Shown one piece after another: positions 30,291 to 41,430 of a stretch of 64,000 nucleotides of DNA. The position numbers and the translations under genes are program-made. The notes beneath the pieces were generated by a model. It saw only the letters and a list, made by a program, of their open reading frames with translations, did not search any database and had not been told where the DNA came from. Each line of letters starts with the position of its first letter. Position 1 is the first letter of the stretch. This stretch comes from Clostridiales bacterium (GTDB lineage Bacteria; Bacillota; Clostridia; Lachnospirales; JAQSXR01): positions 124,001 to 188,000 of the forward strand of contig JAQSXR010000003.1 of assembly GCA_029256575.1 (NCBI GenBank). The letters run 5' to 3'.

Positions 30291-30327
30291 CTTAGTAATA
30301 TATATTTTATAAAGAGGTGAATCTGGA

Positions 30328-31023
30328 ATGATAAAAGTAAATAATACCAAGTTACTAAATAATTATAAGAAACAGTTCAATATCAATGATATTTTTTCTA
30401 TTGATATGAATCCATATATGGAGCTTGTACTATTTAAAAAAAATGAATATATTTGTAAAGAGCAAGAAAAATTAAGTCACCTCTTTTTTATGGTGGAAGG
30501 AAAAGCAAAGGTTTTTACTCTACTAAGTAATGGGAAGTCGCTCTTAATGTGTTTTAACCAAGGATTCAATGTAATTGGTGAACTTGAGATTACAAATCAA
30601 TTCATTATTAAGACGAATGTGCAGGCAATTGAAGACGTATACTGTATCGCAATACCTTCAGCACTTGTACAGAAATATTTACTAGAGGATACTAAGTTTT
30701 TAAAATATATATGCAATTCATTAGGTAAAAAATTAGATGATTTTTCAAAAAATAGTTCAATCAATTTACTGTATCCACTAGAGAATCGATTGGCAAGTTA
30801 TATCCTTGCTACTAGTGAGCGAAGTAAGAGTATAGGGCAAGAAAAATTAATATTTTCTGAGAACTTAACAGAACTTTCAGGTCTATTAGGGACTAGCTAC
30901 CGACACTTACTTCGAACACTTAATTCATTATGTGATAATAAAATTATTGAAAAAAACAATACCAAATTTAACGTTGTAAACGAAGCCGCATTACGAAAGA
31001 TGGCTTCCGACTTATATAAATGA
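30328..31023 (+). CDS. Crp/Fnr family transcriptional regulator (YeiL-like)
   Basis: cNMP-binding-like N-terminal domain (SHLFFMVEGKAKVFTLLSNGKSLLMCFNQG..IGELEI) and HTH (ENLTELSGLLGTSYRHLLRTLNSLCDNKIIEK). Confidence 0.85.
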   Translation: MIKVNNTKLLNNYKKQFNINDIFSIDMNPYMELVLFKKNEYICKEQEKLSHLFFMVEGKAKVFTLLSNGKSLLMCFNQGFNVIGELEITNQFIIKTNVQAIEDVYCIAIPSALVQKYLLEDTKFLKYICNSLGKKLDDFSKNSSINLLYPLENRLASYILATSERSKSIGQEKLIFSENLTELSGLLGTSYRHLLRTLNSLCDNKIIEKNNTKFNVVNEAALRKMASDLYK

Positions 31024-31093
31024 TTCAGTTGTTACCCTAATTTATTTATGGTAAAATAATATATTAAAAATTTGAAAGAAACTTAGGTGACCT

Positions 31094-31609
31094 ATGGGAT
31101 ACTGGAATTCACGAGGACTTCGAGGATCAAACCTTGAAGAAATAATTAACTTAACGAATGATAAATATAGAGAAAAGGGAATAGCACTTGTTCAGAAAAT
31201 ACCAACACCAATAAAGCCAATCGAGATTGATAAAGCTTCAAGACATATAACACTAGCTTATTTTGAACAAAAGAGTACCGTAGACTTTATAGGAGTAGCA
31301 CAAAAGATACCTTTGTGTTTTGATGCAAAAGAAACGGTACAAGATGCCATTCCCCTTAAAAACATACATAAGCATCAAATAGAATTTATGGAAGACTTTG
31401 AAAAACAAGGTGGAATAAGTTTTTTTATTGTTTATTTTACTACATATAATGAATACTATTACTTAACCCTTGCAACTACGAAGCAATATATTGATGCTGG
31501 GAAGACAAGAATAAAAAGAGAAGATATCGGCACCAAATATAAAATAAACTCAAACGGGCTATATATAAACTATTTAGATATGATTAACGTTGACTTGAAT
31601 GACAGATAA
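31094..31609 (+). CDS. recU: Holliday junction resolvase RecU
   Basis: GYWNSRGLRGSNLEEIINLTNDKYREKGIALVQKIPTPIKP, STVDFIGVAQKIPLCFDAKET, NIHKHQIEFMEDFEKQGGISFFIVYF. Confidence 0.95.
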   Translation: MGYWNSRGLRGSNLEEIINLTNDKYREKGIALVQKIPTPIKPIEIDKASRHITLAYFEQKSTVDFIGVAQKIPLCFDAKETVQDAIPLKNIHKHQIEFMEDFEKQGGISFFIVYFTTYNEYYYLTLATTKQYIDAGKTRIKREDIGTKYKINSNGLYINYLDMINVDLNDR

Positions 31610-31699
31610 ATAGAGTATGCATATTATAATTATTGATATAAATAAAAATTTTTATGATAAAATTCAATTCACAAATAGCAATTAAAATAAAGATAAATC

Positions 31700-31728
31700 T
31701 TGACACTCAAACTGTCTTATGGTAGTAT
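31700..31728 (+). promoter_or_regulatory. SigA-type promoter of the his operon
   Basis: TTGACA (31700-31705), 17-bp spacer, TAGTAT (31723-31728). Confidence 0.65.
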
Positions 31729-31774
31729 GTTACCAAATTAGCAGTTTACCACAGTAAAGTAAGGAGGATATTTG

Positions 31775-33043
31775 ATGACAGACAAATTATTACACACACC
31801 AGCTGGACTTAGAGATATTTATAGCTTAGAATGTGCCAAAAAACATATGATGGAGGAAAGACTACATCATATTATGCATTTATATGGTTATCAAGATATC
31901 GAGACACCAACCTTTGAATATTATGAAGTATTTGACCAAGATACAGGGACAGTTGCCCCAAAAGAAACCTATCGATTTTTTGATCGAGAGAATAATCTAG
32001 TAGTTCTTAGACCTGACATAACTCCATCGATCGCACGTGCTGCTTCTAAATATTATTCATATTCTGATTTACCAGTACGTTTATGCTACAAAGGAAACAC
32101 TTTTCGAAATAAAGAAAGCTATCAAGGGAAAATGAATGAAGTTACACAACTTGGAGCAGAATTAATCGGCGATTCCTCTACCGATGCCGATGCTGAGATT
32201 ATTGCAATCCTTGTGATGACTATGCTTCAAGCAGGTCTAACTGAATTTCAAATTGATTTAGGTCAAATTGATTATTTTAATGGATTAATCGAAGAAGCGG
32301 CTTTGGATAAAGTATTAGAAGAAGAGGTTAAATCCTTAATTGAGGAAAAAAACTTCTTCGGGGTAGAAACACTCCTCTCAGATAAACAAATGCCTGAAAA
32401 TGCAAAAATTGCGCTTATTAGGTTACAAGAACTATTTGGTTCATTAGACAAATTACAAACTGCTAAATCATTGACCTCGAATCCAAAGTCGATACAGGCA
32501 GTTGCAAGACTAGAAGAAGTATATAAAATACTTTCAATATATGGCTATGAAAAATATATTACTTTTGATTTAAGCATGATTCATAAACTTGACTATTATA
32601 CAGGTGTAATTTTCTCTGTTCACACTTATGGATTAGGAGCGCATATAGCAATGGGAGGAAGATATGATAAACTGATGTCCCAATATGGAAAAGATGCACC
32701 TGCAATTGGGTTTGCAATCTCAATGGATGAATTACTCACAGCTTTAGATAGACAAAAAATCAATATCGCAACAGAAAATACAAATACTATGATTTTGTAT
32801 CATCAACAGTTGAGAAAAGAAGCAATTTCAATTGCTGAAAGCTTTCGTGCAGATGGATTACAAATTGAACTACAAAACATGAGCAATAATAGAACAGTTG
32901 AAACATATATGATATCCGCTCAAAAACGTGGAATCGGTGGAATTATTTTTATTGAAAATGAAGATAACATACAAGTTATCGAAATAGCAACCGGTAATAT
33001 TACGGAGACTACACTTAAAGATTTAATGGGAGGTGCCCAATAA
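31775..33043 (+). CDS. hisZ: ATP phosphoribosyltransferase regulatory subunit HisZ
   Basis: HisRS-like ([60 protein letters not shown]) without anticodon-binding domain, followed by short-form hisG. Confidence 0.93.
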   Translation: MTDKLLHTPAGLRDIYSLECAKKHMMEERLHHIMHLYGYQDIETPTFEYYEVFDQDTGTVAPKETYRFFDRENNLVVLRPDITPSIARAASKYYSYSDLPVRLCYKGNTFRNKESYQGKMNEVTQLGAELIGDSSTDADAEIIAILVMTMLQAGLTEFQIDLGQIDYFNGLIEEAALDKVLEEEVKSLIEEKNFFGVETLLSDKQMPENAKIALIRLQELFGSLDKLQTAKSLTSNPKSIQAVARLEEVYKILSIYGYEKYITFDLSMIHKLDYYTGVIFSVHTYGLGAHIAMGGRYDKLMSQYGKDAPAIGFAISMDELLTALDRQKINIATENTNTMILYHQQLRKEAISIAESFRADGLQIELQNMSNNRTVETYMISAQKRGIGGIIFIENEDNIQVIEIATGNITETTLKDLMGGAQ

Positions 33044-33678
33044 TGAGATATATAACATTTGCACTTGCAAAAGGTCGTTTAGCTAAAACTGCACTTGCTA
33101 TGCTTGAAGAGATTGGCATTACATGTGAAGAGATGAAAGATCCCAATTCTAGAAAGTTAATATTTGTAAATGAAGAATTAAAACTTAAATTTTTCTTGGC
33201 AAAAGCCCCAGATGTCCCAACTTATGTTGAATATGGTGCTGCAGATATTGGAGTAGTAGGTAAAGATACGATATTAGAAGAACATAAAAAAATATATGAA
33301 GTCTTAGATCTTGGTTTTGGAAAATGTAGAATGTGTGTTGCCGGTCCTAAGTCAGCTCGGTCTATCTTAGATGGTAACGACGTTTTCAGAGTTGCTACGA
33401 AATATCCAAATATCGCAAAAGACTATTTTTATAATAAAAAAAATCAATCGGTAGAGATAATTAAGCTTAATGGCTCGATTGAATTAGCTCCTATCGTAGG
33501 ACTATCAGAGGTAATCGTAGATATAGTAGAAACAGGCTCTACACTTAGAGAAAATGGCCTTGAAGTACTAGATGATATCTGCCAATTATCAGCTAGAATG
33601 GTAATAAATCAAGTTAGCATGAAGATGGAAAATGAGAGAATTACGAATATAATTGATAAACTTAGAAAACTTTTATAA
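33043..33678 (+). CDS. hisG: ATP phosphoribosyltransferase catalytic subunit (short form)
   Basis: [52 protein letters not shown]. Confidence 0.96.
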   Translation: MRYITFALAKGRLAKTALAMLEEIGITCEEMKDPNSRKLIFVNEELKLKFFLAKAPDVPTYVEYGAADIGVVGKDTILEEHKKIYEVLDLGFGKCRMCVAGPKSARSILDGNDVFRVATKYPNIAKDYFYNKKNQSVEIIKLNGSIELAPIVGLSEVIVDIVETGSTLRENGLEVLDDICQLSARMVINQVSMKMENERITNIIDKLRKLL

Positions 33679-33694
33679 GGAAGGGGGTACTTAG

Positions 33695-35002
33695 ATGCAG
33701 GTAATTAAAATTGAAGATGTAAAAGCGCAAAATGTACTATCAGATTTACTGAAAAGAAGTACAAATGATTATGATGAATATATGAGTAGGGTTCAAGAAA
33801 TTGTAAATGATGTGAAGCAAAATCGTGATAGTGCAATTATAAAATACACAAAATTATTTGATAATGTTGAACTAACAGCAGATACAATTAAAGTAAGTCA
33901 AGAAGAAATCACGGAAGCATATTCATTAGTTGATACCAAATTGATTGAAGTTATTAGAAAATCAATCTATAACGTTGAGCTATTTCATGCAAAACAAAAA
34001 CAAAATAGTTGGTTTGATTCCAATAATAAAGGTGTATTACTTGGACAAAAGGTCTCAGCAGTAGCAAGTGCTGGTGTATATGTTCCAGGCGGGAAAGCTG
34101 TTTATCCTTCCTCCGTAGTTATGAACATAATCCCGGCTAAAGTAGCTGGAGTAGAAAAGATTATTATGACAACTCCACCTGACAAAATTACCGGAAAAGT
34201 AAATCCACTTACTCTCGTTGCAGCAAATGAGTGCGGTGTTACTGAGATTTATAAAGTAGGCGGTGCTCAAGCAATAGCAGCTCTTGCCTTTGGTACAGAA
34301 TCTGTTCCAAAAGTTGATAAAATAGTTGGACCAGGAAATATCTATGTTGCACTCGCAAAAAAAGCTGTTTATGGTCATGTCAGTATTGATTCAATCGCAG
34401 GCCCTAGCGAAGTACTAGTTATAGCAGATGAAAATGCAAATCCAACCTATATTGCTGCAGATTTACTTTCACAAGCAGAGCATGATGAAATAGCTTCTTG
34501 TATATTAGTAACCACAAGTAAAGAACTTGCGGATAAAGTATTAGTTGAAATCGATCGATTTGTAAAAAAACTAAGTAGAAAAGATATTTTAGAGAAGTCT
34601 TTGGAAAACTACGGATTTATATTAATCGCTAATAATTTAGAAGATGCAATCGCAATCAGTAATGATATCGCTCCAGAGCATTTAGAAATCGTTACGAAGG
34701 ATCCTTTTATGGTTATGACAAAAATCAAAAATGCTGGAGCAATATTCCTTGGCGAATATAGTCCAGAGCCATTAGGTGATTATATGGCAGGACCAAACCA
34801 TGTTTTACCGACAAATGGAACAGCAAAATTCTTCTCTCCACTCAGTGTTGATGATTTTATAAAGAAATCAAGTATTATTTCATATTCAAGAGAAGCCCTT
34901 CAAGAAATCTATCAAGACATTGTTACTTTTGCAGAGGCTGAACAACTTACTGCACATGCAAACTCGGTAAGGATTCGTTTCGAAGATGAGTTAAGTAAAT
35001 AA
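33695..35002 (+). CDS. hisD: Histidinol dehydrogenase
   Basis: GVYVPGGKAVYPSSVVMNIIPAKVAGV, VDKIVGPGNIYVALAKK, IAGPSEVLVIAD, LLSQAEHD. Confidence 0.97.
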   Translation: MQVIKIEDVKAQNVLSDLLKRSTNDYDEYMSRVQEIVNDVKQNRDSAIIKYTKLFDNVELTADTIKVSQEEITEAYSLVDTKLIEVIRKSIYNVELFHAKQKQNSWFDSNNKGVLLGQKVSAVASAGVYVPGGKAVYPSSVVMNIIPAKVAGVEKIIMTTPPDKITGKVNPLTLVAANECGVTEIYKVGGAQAIAALAFGTESVPKVDKIVGPGNIYVALAKKAVYGHVSIDSIAGPSEVLVIADENANPTYIAADLLSQAEHDEIASCILVTTSKELADKVLVEIDRFVKKLSRKDILEKSLENYGFILIANNLEDAIAISNDIAPEHLEIVTKDPFMVMTKIKNAGAIFLGEYSPEPLGDYMAGPNHVLPTNGTAKFFSPLSVDDFIKKSSIISYSREALQEIYQDIVTFAEAEQLTAHANSVRIRFEDELSK

Positions 35003-35105
35003 ATAACGTAAATATTAGGACTTCGTAGCCTGTTTCAATTTAACATGTTACGATGTCCTATGAATATATACCAAAATATATAAAGATATATAAGGAGATA
35101 ATATT

Positions 35106-36158
35106 ATGATTGAAAAGTATATGAGAGAGTCTTTAAAATCATTTCAGGCATATGTACCAGAACCAGACATCTATGATATAAAATTGGATGCAAATGAGAA
35201 TCCATATAATCATTCAGATGAATTCTTACAAGAGTTAAAAGAAACTATTACAAGTGAACTGTTAACAAGATATCCAGATACGAATAGTGTTGACTTAGTA
35301 ACTGAAATTGCGGATTATTGGAAAGTTGATTCAACACAGGTAATTTGCGGAGTTGGTTCTGACCAAATAATAGATGCAACTACAAAGTTACTTTTAAATC
35401 CTGGTGATATCGGTCTTGTTCCAACCCCTTCTTTTTCAATGTATAAGCACTCAATTTGTTTAAATCATGGCGAGGCAATTGAATATAGTCTTACAAATGA
35501 TTATAACTATGATATCGAGAGTATGATTGAAACATGTAAATTAGTTAAACCAAAGTTTATGATTATCTGCACCCCAAATAATCCTACTGGTAATATTATA
35601 ACAAATGAGCAACTTGAAAAAGTATTATCTCATGTAGAATGTCCAGTTATCGTAGACGAAGCGTATGCTGAATTTACTGATGAAACTGCTATTGATTTAA
35701 TTTCTAAATTTGATAATCTAATAATCCTTAGAACTTTCTCAAAATCATATGGCTTAGCAGGTGCAAGAGTTGGCTATGCAGTATCTAGCAAAGAAATTAT
35801 TGATGCCATTCGATTATGTATTCCACCCTATAGTTTAAGTACATTTACACAAATAGTAGCAAAAACCTCGATTCAAGGAAAAGAAAATTACAGAAAATAT
35901 ATTAAAATGTTGAAATCTAGTAAAGATAAATTGTATAATATACTATGCGAAAAAAAACAAATAGAAAAGGTATATCCATCGTATGCAAATTTCCTATTAG
36001 TTAAATTCAAGAACAAAAATGTTTCAAATAAATTAAAAGAAGAAAGCGTATTAGTAAGAGATTTTTCGAACCATCCTTTGCTGACTAATTGTCTAAGAGT
36101 TACAATAGGAACAGAAACAGAAATAAATAGATTATTGGATGCAATTGACAAACTATAA
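35106..36158 (+). CDS. hisC: Histidinol-phosphate aminotransferase
   Basis: LDANENPYNHSDEF, GSDQIIDATTKLLLNPGD, CTPNNPTGN, RTFSKSYGLAGARVGYAVSS. Confidence 0.95.
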   Translation: MIEKYMRESLKSFQAYVPEPDIYDIKLDANENPYNHSDEFLQELKETITSELLTRYPDTNSVDLVTEIADYWKVDSTQVICGVGSDQIIDATTKLLLNPGDIGLVPTPSFSMYKHSICLNHGEAIEYSLTNDYNYDIESMIETCKLVKPKFMIICTPNNPTGNIITNEQLEKVLSHVECPVIVDEAYAEFTDETAIDLISKFDNLIILRTFSKSYGLAGARVGYAVSSKEIIDAIRLCIPPYSLSTFTQIVAKTSIQGKENYRKYIKMLKSSKDKLYNILCEKKQIEKVYPSYANFLLVKFKNKNVSNKLKEESVLVRDFSNHPLLTNCLRVTIGTETEINRLLDAIDKL

Positions 36159-36188
36159 ATATGTATGATAATGCAATGGAGGGGTAAA

Positions 36189-36776
36189 ATGGCTAGAGTA
36201 ACGAAAGTATCGCGAATAACTAAGGAAACAAATATAACATTGGATTTTAATATTGATGGGTCTGGTGAAGCAAATATTGATACTGGAATTGGTTTTTTTG
36301 ATCATATGTTAAATAGCTTCGCAAGACATGGCCTTTTTGATATGAATATAGATGCAAAAGGTGATTTGTTCGTAGATTCTCATCACACGATTGAAGATGT
36401 TGGAATTGTATTAGGCCAAGCAATTAAACAAGCAGTTGGAGATAAAAAAGGAATCAAAAGATATGGTAGCAATATAATGCCAATGGATGATGCTCTTATT
36501 CTATGTGCAATTGATTTATCGGGTAGACCATATTTATCATTTGAAGCAAACTTTACAACTCAATCAGTTGGCTATATGGATACCGAATTAGTTGAGGAAT
36601 TTTTCAGAGCTGTTTCTTATTCAGCAGGTATGAACTTACATATCAAGCAAATTAGTGGTACTAATAATCACCACCTAATAGAGGCAATATTTAAGGCATT
36701 TGCCAGAGCACTTGATGAGGCAACAGTTATTGATTCTAGAATAACAAGCGTAATGTCTACAAAAGGAATTATATAA
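36189..36776 (+). CDS. hisB: Imidazoleglycerol-phosphate dehydratase
   Basis: DTGIGFFDHMLNSFARHGLFDM, DSHHTIEDVGIVLG, NNHHLIEAIFKAFARAL; start moved to 36189 (SD gagggg). Confidence 0.96.
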   Translation: MARVTKVSRITKETNITLDFNIDGSGEANIDTGIGFFDHMLNSFARHGLFDMNIDAKGDLFVDSHHTIEDVGIVLGQAIKQAVGDKKGIKRYGSNIMPMDDALILCAIDLSGRPYLSFEANFTTQSVGYMDTELVEEFFRAVSYSAGMNLHIKQISGTNNHHLIEAIFKAFARALDEATVIDSRITSVMSTKGII

Positions 36777-36789
36777 TGGAGGAATTGTA

Positions 36790-37509
36790 ATGAGGTTATA
36801 CCCGGCGATTGACTTAAAAGATGGAAAGTGTGTAAGATTAAAACAAGGGCAATTTAATGACCTTATTGTTTATTCGGATAACCCAATTGAAATAGCACGA
36901 AAATGGTGTGATTGTGGTGCTAAATTTCTTCACCTTGTTGATTTAGATGGAGCTCTTAAAGGTAGTTCTATTAATGAGATTGCAATCAGAAGCATAGTTC
37001 AAGGTTTGAACATTCCTGTTCAAGTTGGTGGTGGAATAAGAAACTTTGAAAATATAGAATATATGTTAGGGCTTGGAGTAAATAGGGTTATACTAGGAAC
37101 GAAAGCTGTTCAAGATCCTGAATTTGTACGTGAAGCTGTTGAACGATATGGTTCTGATGCGATTGTTGTTGGAATAGATGCGAAAGATGGAATGGTAGCA
37201 ACTCATGGTTGGGAAACAGTAAGTGAACTATCAGCATTAGATATGTGCAAGAAGATGCAGTTAATGGGTGTTAAATATGTTGTTTATACGGATATTTCAA
37301 AAGATGGAATGTTAAGTGGGCCAAATATTGAATTTACACAAATGTTAGTAAATCAAACGAATATTAATATAATTGCTTCTGGTGGCGTTTCCACACTTGA
37401 AGATATCAAAAAACTAAGTACAATAGGTGTTGAAGGTGCAATTATTGGAAAAGCACTGTATGAGGACTGGATTGATTTACGAGTAGCAATTCAAAAATAT
37501 GATAGTTAG
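36790..37509 (+). CDS. hisA: Phosphoribosylformimino-AICAR-P isomerase
   Basis: LYPAIDLKDGKCVRLKQGQF, FLHLVDLDGALKG, VQVGGGIRNFE, YTDISKDGMLSGPN. Confidence 0.96.
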   Translation: MRLYPAIDLKDGKCVRLKQGQFNDLIVYSDNPIEIARKWCDCGAKFLHLVDLDGALKGSSINEIAIRSIVQGLNIPVQVGGGIRNFENIEYMLGLGVNRVILGTKAVQDPEFVREAVERYGSDAIVVGIDAKDGMVATHGWETVSELSALDMCKKMQLMGVKYVVYTDISKDGMLSGPNIEFTQMLVNQTNINIIASGGVSTLEDIKKLSTIGVEGAIIGKALYEDWIDLRVAIQKYDS

Positions 37510-37521
37510 GAGACCAATACA

Positions 37522-38598
37522 TTGAAAACTATAATTGCGTATATAGATTTAAACGAAAATAACATCAATGATATTATTAATAAGTGTATCGAAGATGGTG
37601 CTGATGAACTGATGTTTTTTGATTCTCCAAAGGATGAATCAAAAAGACGTCATTCATTGGAGTTACTTCAAAAAATAGCTGCAATGGTTTCTATTCCTTT
37701 TGGCGTTTATTTAGGGGATAAAACATTAGAAGAAATTAAATATACGTTATACACAGGGGTTAACTTCTGTTACATAGAAAATGACAGGCAAGATGCCTCT
37801 TTTATTATTGATAAAGCAAGAAAACGTTTTGGTGAAAATAAAATCAGAATTTATATGAAAGACTTTGGATCTGAAAACCTTGACTTTATTTTTATTAAAG
37901 CAGTTGATTCAGGTAATATAAAATCCTTAAAACAAAATATTGTTCAAAACGGTGATGAAATAATGGAAAAGAAATCAACCATTAACTTTAAAGATTGTAA
38001 AACCGACAGCAATGGCTTAATTCCTGTTGTTGTACAAGACTATAAAACAAAGAATATATTAATGCTTGCATATATGAATGAAGAAGCTTTTAATAAAACT
38101 GTTGAAACTGGTAAAATGACATATTATTCTCGAAGCAGACAAGCTTTATGGATAAAGGGTGAAACATCTGGCCATTTCCAATTTGTAAAGAATTTGTATA
38201 TTGATTGTGATAGTGATACGTTACTTGCAAAAGTAAAACAAATAGGTGTTGCTTGCCATACTGGAAATGAATCATGTTTTTTTACAAATGTAGTTGAAAA
38301 TGATAAGGAATATAAAAATTCATTGACAGTTCTTGAAAATTTATATAATGTAATAGAAGATAGAAGAGTAAATCCTAAAGAAGGTTCTTATACAAATTAT
38401 TTATTTAATAAAGGTTTGGATAAGATATTGAAAAAAATTGGTGAAGAAGCTACTGAAACTGTAATTGCTGCTAAAAATGAAGATGGTTATGAAATCAAAT
38501 ATGAAATAGCCGATCTTCTATATCATCTTACCGTTCTTATGGTTAAACAAAAAGTAACCTGGGAAGATATTATGTCAGAATTAGCTGCTCGAGAGTAA
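37522..38598 (+). CDS. hisIE: Bifunctional phosphoribosyl-AMP cyclohydrolase / phosphoribosyl-ATP pyrophosphatase with N-terminal HisF/HisA-like half-barrel domain
   Basis: HisI ([37 protein letters not shown]) and HisE ([37 protein letters not shown]); first about 145 aa resemble half of HisF. Confidence 0.92.
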   Translation: MKTIIAYIDLNENNINDIINKCIEDGADELMFFDSPKDESKRRHSLELLQKIAAMVSIPFGVYLGDKTLEEIKYTLYTGVNFCYIENDRQDASFIIDKARKRFGENKIRIYMKDFGSENLDFIFIKAVDSGNIKSLKQNIVQNGDEIMEKKSTINFKDCKTDSNGLIPVVVQDYKTKNILMLAYMNEEAFNKTVETGKMTYYSRSRQALWIKGETSGHFQFVKNLYIDCDSDTLLAKVKQIGVACHTGNESCFFTNVVENDKEYKNSLTVLENLYNVIEDRRVNPKEGSYTNYLFNKGLDKILKKIGEEATETVIAAKNEDGYEIKYEIADLLYHLTVLMVKQKVTWEDIMSELAARE

Positions 38599-38682
38599 TT
38601 ATATTGTAATAGTGAAATCTAAGAATCAGAAATTAATTAAAAAATTATATTATGTAAAAATTGACAAGGAGAAATAGTTATC

Positions 38683-41325
38683 ATGAAGAAGTACGGTTTA
38701 AATGAACTAAGAAAAATGTATTTAGATTTTTTTGAAAGCAAAGGTCATTATGTAAGAGGTAGCTATCCTTTAGTTCCTCAAAATGATAAAAGTCTACTAT
38801 TAATAAATGCAGGTATGACACCTTTAAAGCCTTATTTTACTGGACAAGAAGTTCCGCCTAAATCAAGAATGGCAACTTGTCAAAAATGTATTAGAACAGG
38901 TGACATCGAAAATGTTGGTAAAACAGCACGCCATGGTACCTTCTTTGAAATGCTTGGCAACTTTTCTTTTGGTGATTACTTTAAAGAAGATGCAATAGCT
39001 TATTCTTGGGAGTTTTTAACTAAAGTTCTTGAAATAGATCCAAATAGATTATATGTTTCAGTATATTTAGAAGACGATGAAGCAGCTCAAATTTGGGAAA
39101 CTAAAATTGGCTTAGAAAAATCTAAGATAGTTCGATTAGGGAAAGAAGACAACTTCTGGGAACATGGAGCTGGACCTTGTGGACCTTGTTCAGAAATTCA
39201 TTATGATAGAGGAGAACAATATGGATGTGGCAAACCTACATGTGGTGTAGGATGTGATTGCGACAGATATATGGAAATCTGGAATAATGTATTTACACAA
39301 TTCGAAAACGATGGTAATGGAAACTATACCTTACTTGATAGAAAATGTATTGATACTGGAATGGGATTAGAAAGACTTGCAACTGTAATGCAAGAAGTTG
39401 ACTCTATTTTTGATGTGGATACAATTAAATCTGTACGTGATAATGTATGTAATTTAGCAAACGTAGTATATCAAAAAGAACATAACAAAGATATTTCTAT
39501 AAGGTTAATAACAGATCATGTTCGATCAGCTACTTTTATGATATCTGACGGTGTTTTACCTTCTAATGAAGGTAGAGGATATGTACTTAGAAGGTTAATT
39601 AGACGTGCAGCAAGACATGGCCGATTGCTTGGAATCGATAAACATTTCTTAGCAATACTAACTAAGACAGTAATTGAAACATCTTGTAGTGCTTACCCTG
39701 AGCTTAAAGAAAAAGAAGACTATATCCTTAAGTTAATCTCTGTTGAAGAAGAAAGATTTAGTGAGACAATTGATAAAGGTCTTGGAATCTTAAAAGATAT
39801 GATTGATGAAATAAAACAATCAAATAAAAATGTGTTAGCTGGAGAAAATGCATTCTTATTATATGATACTTATGGATTCCCTCTTGATTTAACAAAAGAA
39901 ATTATTGAAGAAGATGGAATTACCGTTGATGAAGACGGTTTTAATAAAGCTATGAATATTCAAAGAACAACAGCTAGACAAGCGAGAGAAACATCTAATT
40001 ATATGGGTGCCGCGGTAACTATATATAATTCAATCGATCCATCCGTTACTTCAACTTTCGTTGGTTATGAAAATTTAGAATACTCTTCGAAGATTTCAGT
40101 ATTAACCACTGAAAGTGAACTTGTAAGCGAAATTAAAGAAGGTGATAAAGCGACCATATTCGTTGAAGAAACACCATTCTATGCAACAAGTGGTGGCCAG
40201 TTAGCCGATTTAGGAGTAATAAAATCATCAAACGGAGAATTTAACATCGAGGATACGATAAAATTAATAGGTGGTAAAATTGGACATATTGGTACTATGT
40301 TAAGCGGTTGCCTTAAACTAGAAGAAACCGTTACACTTGTAGTTGACAAAGAAAGACGTACTGCAACGGCTAAAAATCATAGTGCAACACATTTACTCCA
40401 AAAAGCATTGAAAAATGTACTAGGAAATCATATTGAACAAGCAGGTTCATATGTAACGAGTGAAAGATTACGTTTTGACTTTACTCATTTTCAATCATTA
40501 TCAGAAGAAGAAATAAGTAAAGTAGAAGCAGAAGTTAATGATATGATTCAAGCTAACTTAAGTGTAGATACTCAAATAATGAAAATTGAAGAAGCTAAGA
40601 AAACCGGTGCAATGGCTTTGTTTGGTGAAAAATATGCAAATGATGTTAGAGTTGTTTCCATGGGTGAATACAGCAGAGAACTTTGTGGTGGTACACATGT
40701 TGCTAATACTGGAGTAATTAATGTATTTAAAATAATTACAGAAGCAGGTGTTGCTGCTGGAGTTAGAAGAATAGAAGCATTAACATCAACAAATGCCCTT
40801 AATTACTATAAAGATGAAGAAAAATTGCTTCACGAAGTTTCTAGAGTTGCTAAGGCAGAACCTAGTATTTTAATCAAAAAAGTAGAAACAATGCTAGAAG
40901 AAATTAAAGCTCTACAAAATGAAAATGAAAAACTTAAGAATAAATTAGCACAAGGTTCTCTTGGAGATGTCATGAACAAAGTAGTTGATGTTAAGGGAGT
41001 GAAGCTTTTAGCTGCGAATATCCCAGATGTTGATGGAAATGGACTTAGAAATCTTGGAGATCAATTAAAAGATAAATTGGGCGATGGTGTAGTAGTTCTT
41101 ATGTCAAAACAAGATAGTGATAAAGTTAATATAATCGTAATGGCAACGGATAGTGTAGTTAAGTTAGGAGTTCATGCTGGAAACCTAATCAAAGAGATTT
41201 CACCAATCGTTGGTGGTGGTGGCGGTGGACGTCCTAATATGGCACAAGCCGGTGGAAAGAATCCATCTAAAATTGAAGAAGCCTTATCTGCAGTTAAAGT
41301 TATATTAGGAGAACAAATAAAATAA
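38683..41325 (+). CDS. alaS: Alanyl-tRNA synthetase
   Basis: LRKMYLDFFESKGHYVRGSYPLVP, CIRTGDIENVGKTARHGTFFEMLGNFSFGDYFKEDAI, ATHLLQKALKNVLG, RELCGGTHVANTG, C-terminal DHHA1. Confidence 0.97.
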   Translation: MKKYGLNELRKMYLDFFESKGHYVRGSYPLVPQNDKSLLLINAGMTPLKPYFTGQEVPPKSRMATCQKCIRTGDIENVGKTARHGTFFEMLGNFSFGDYFKEDAIAYSWEFLTKVLEIDPNRLYVSVYLEDDEAAQIWETKIGLEKSKIVRLGKEDNFWEHGAGPCGPCSEIHYDRGEQYGCGKPTCGVGCDCDRYMEIWNNVFTQFENDGNGNYTLLDRKCIDTGMGLERLATVMQEVDSIFDVDTIKSVRDNVCNLANVVYQKEHNKDISIRLITDHVRSATFMISDGVLPSNEGRGYVLRRLIRRAARHGRLLGIDKHFLAILTKTVIETSCSAYPELKEKEDYILKLISVEEERFSETIDKGLGILKDMIDEIKQSNKNVLAGENAFLLYDTYGFPLDLTKEIIEEDGITVDEDGFNKAMNIQRTTARQARETSNYMGAAVTIYNSIDPSVTSTFVGYENLEYSSKISVLTTESELVSEIKEGDKATIFVEETPFYATSGGQLADLGVIKSSNGEFNIEDTIKLIGGKIGHIGTMLSGCLKLEETVTLVVDKERRTATAKNHSATHLLQKALKNVLGNHIEQAGSYVTSERLRFDFTHFQSLSEEEISKVEAEVNDMIQANLSVDTQIMKIEEAKKTGAMALFGEKYANDVRVVSMGEYSRELCGGTHVANTGVINVFKIITEAGVAAGVRRIEALTSTNALNYYKDEEKLLHEVSRVAKAEPSILIKKVETMLEEIKALQNENEKLKNKLAQGSLGDVMNKVVDVKGVKLLAANIPDVDGNGLRNLGDQLKDKLGDGVVVLMSKQDSDKVNIIVMATDSVVKLGVHAGNLIKEISPIVGGGGGGRPNMAQAGGKNPSKIEEALSAVKVILGEQIK

Positions 41326-41430
41326 TAGTATGAAGTGCATCAACTGCCTACGTGCTAGTTTAATTTATTAATTTTGAAGTAAAAATATTGTTTTTAGTTA
41401 TATATACTTCACAATGGAAGGAAGTGTACT

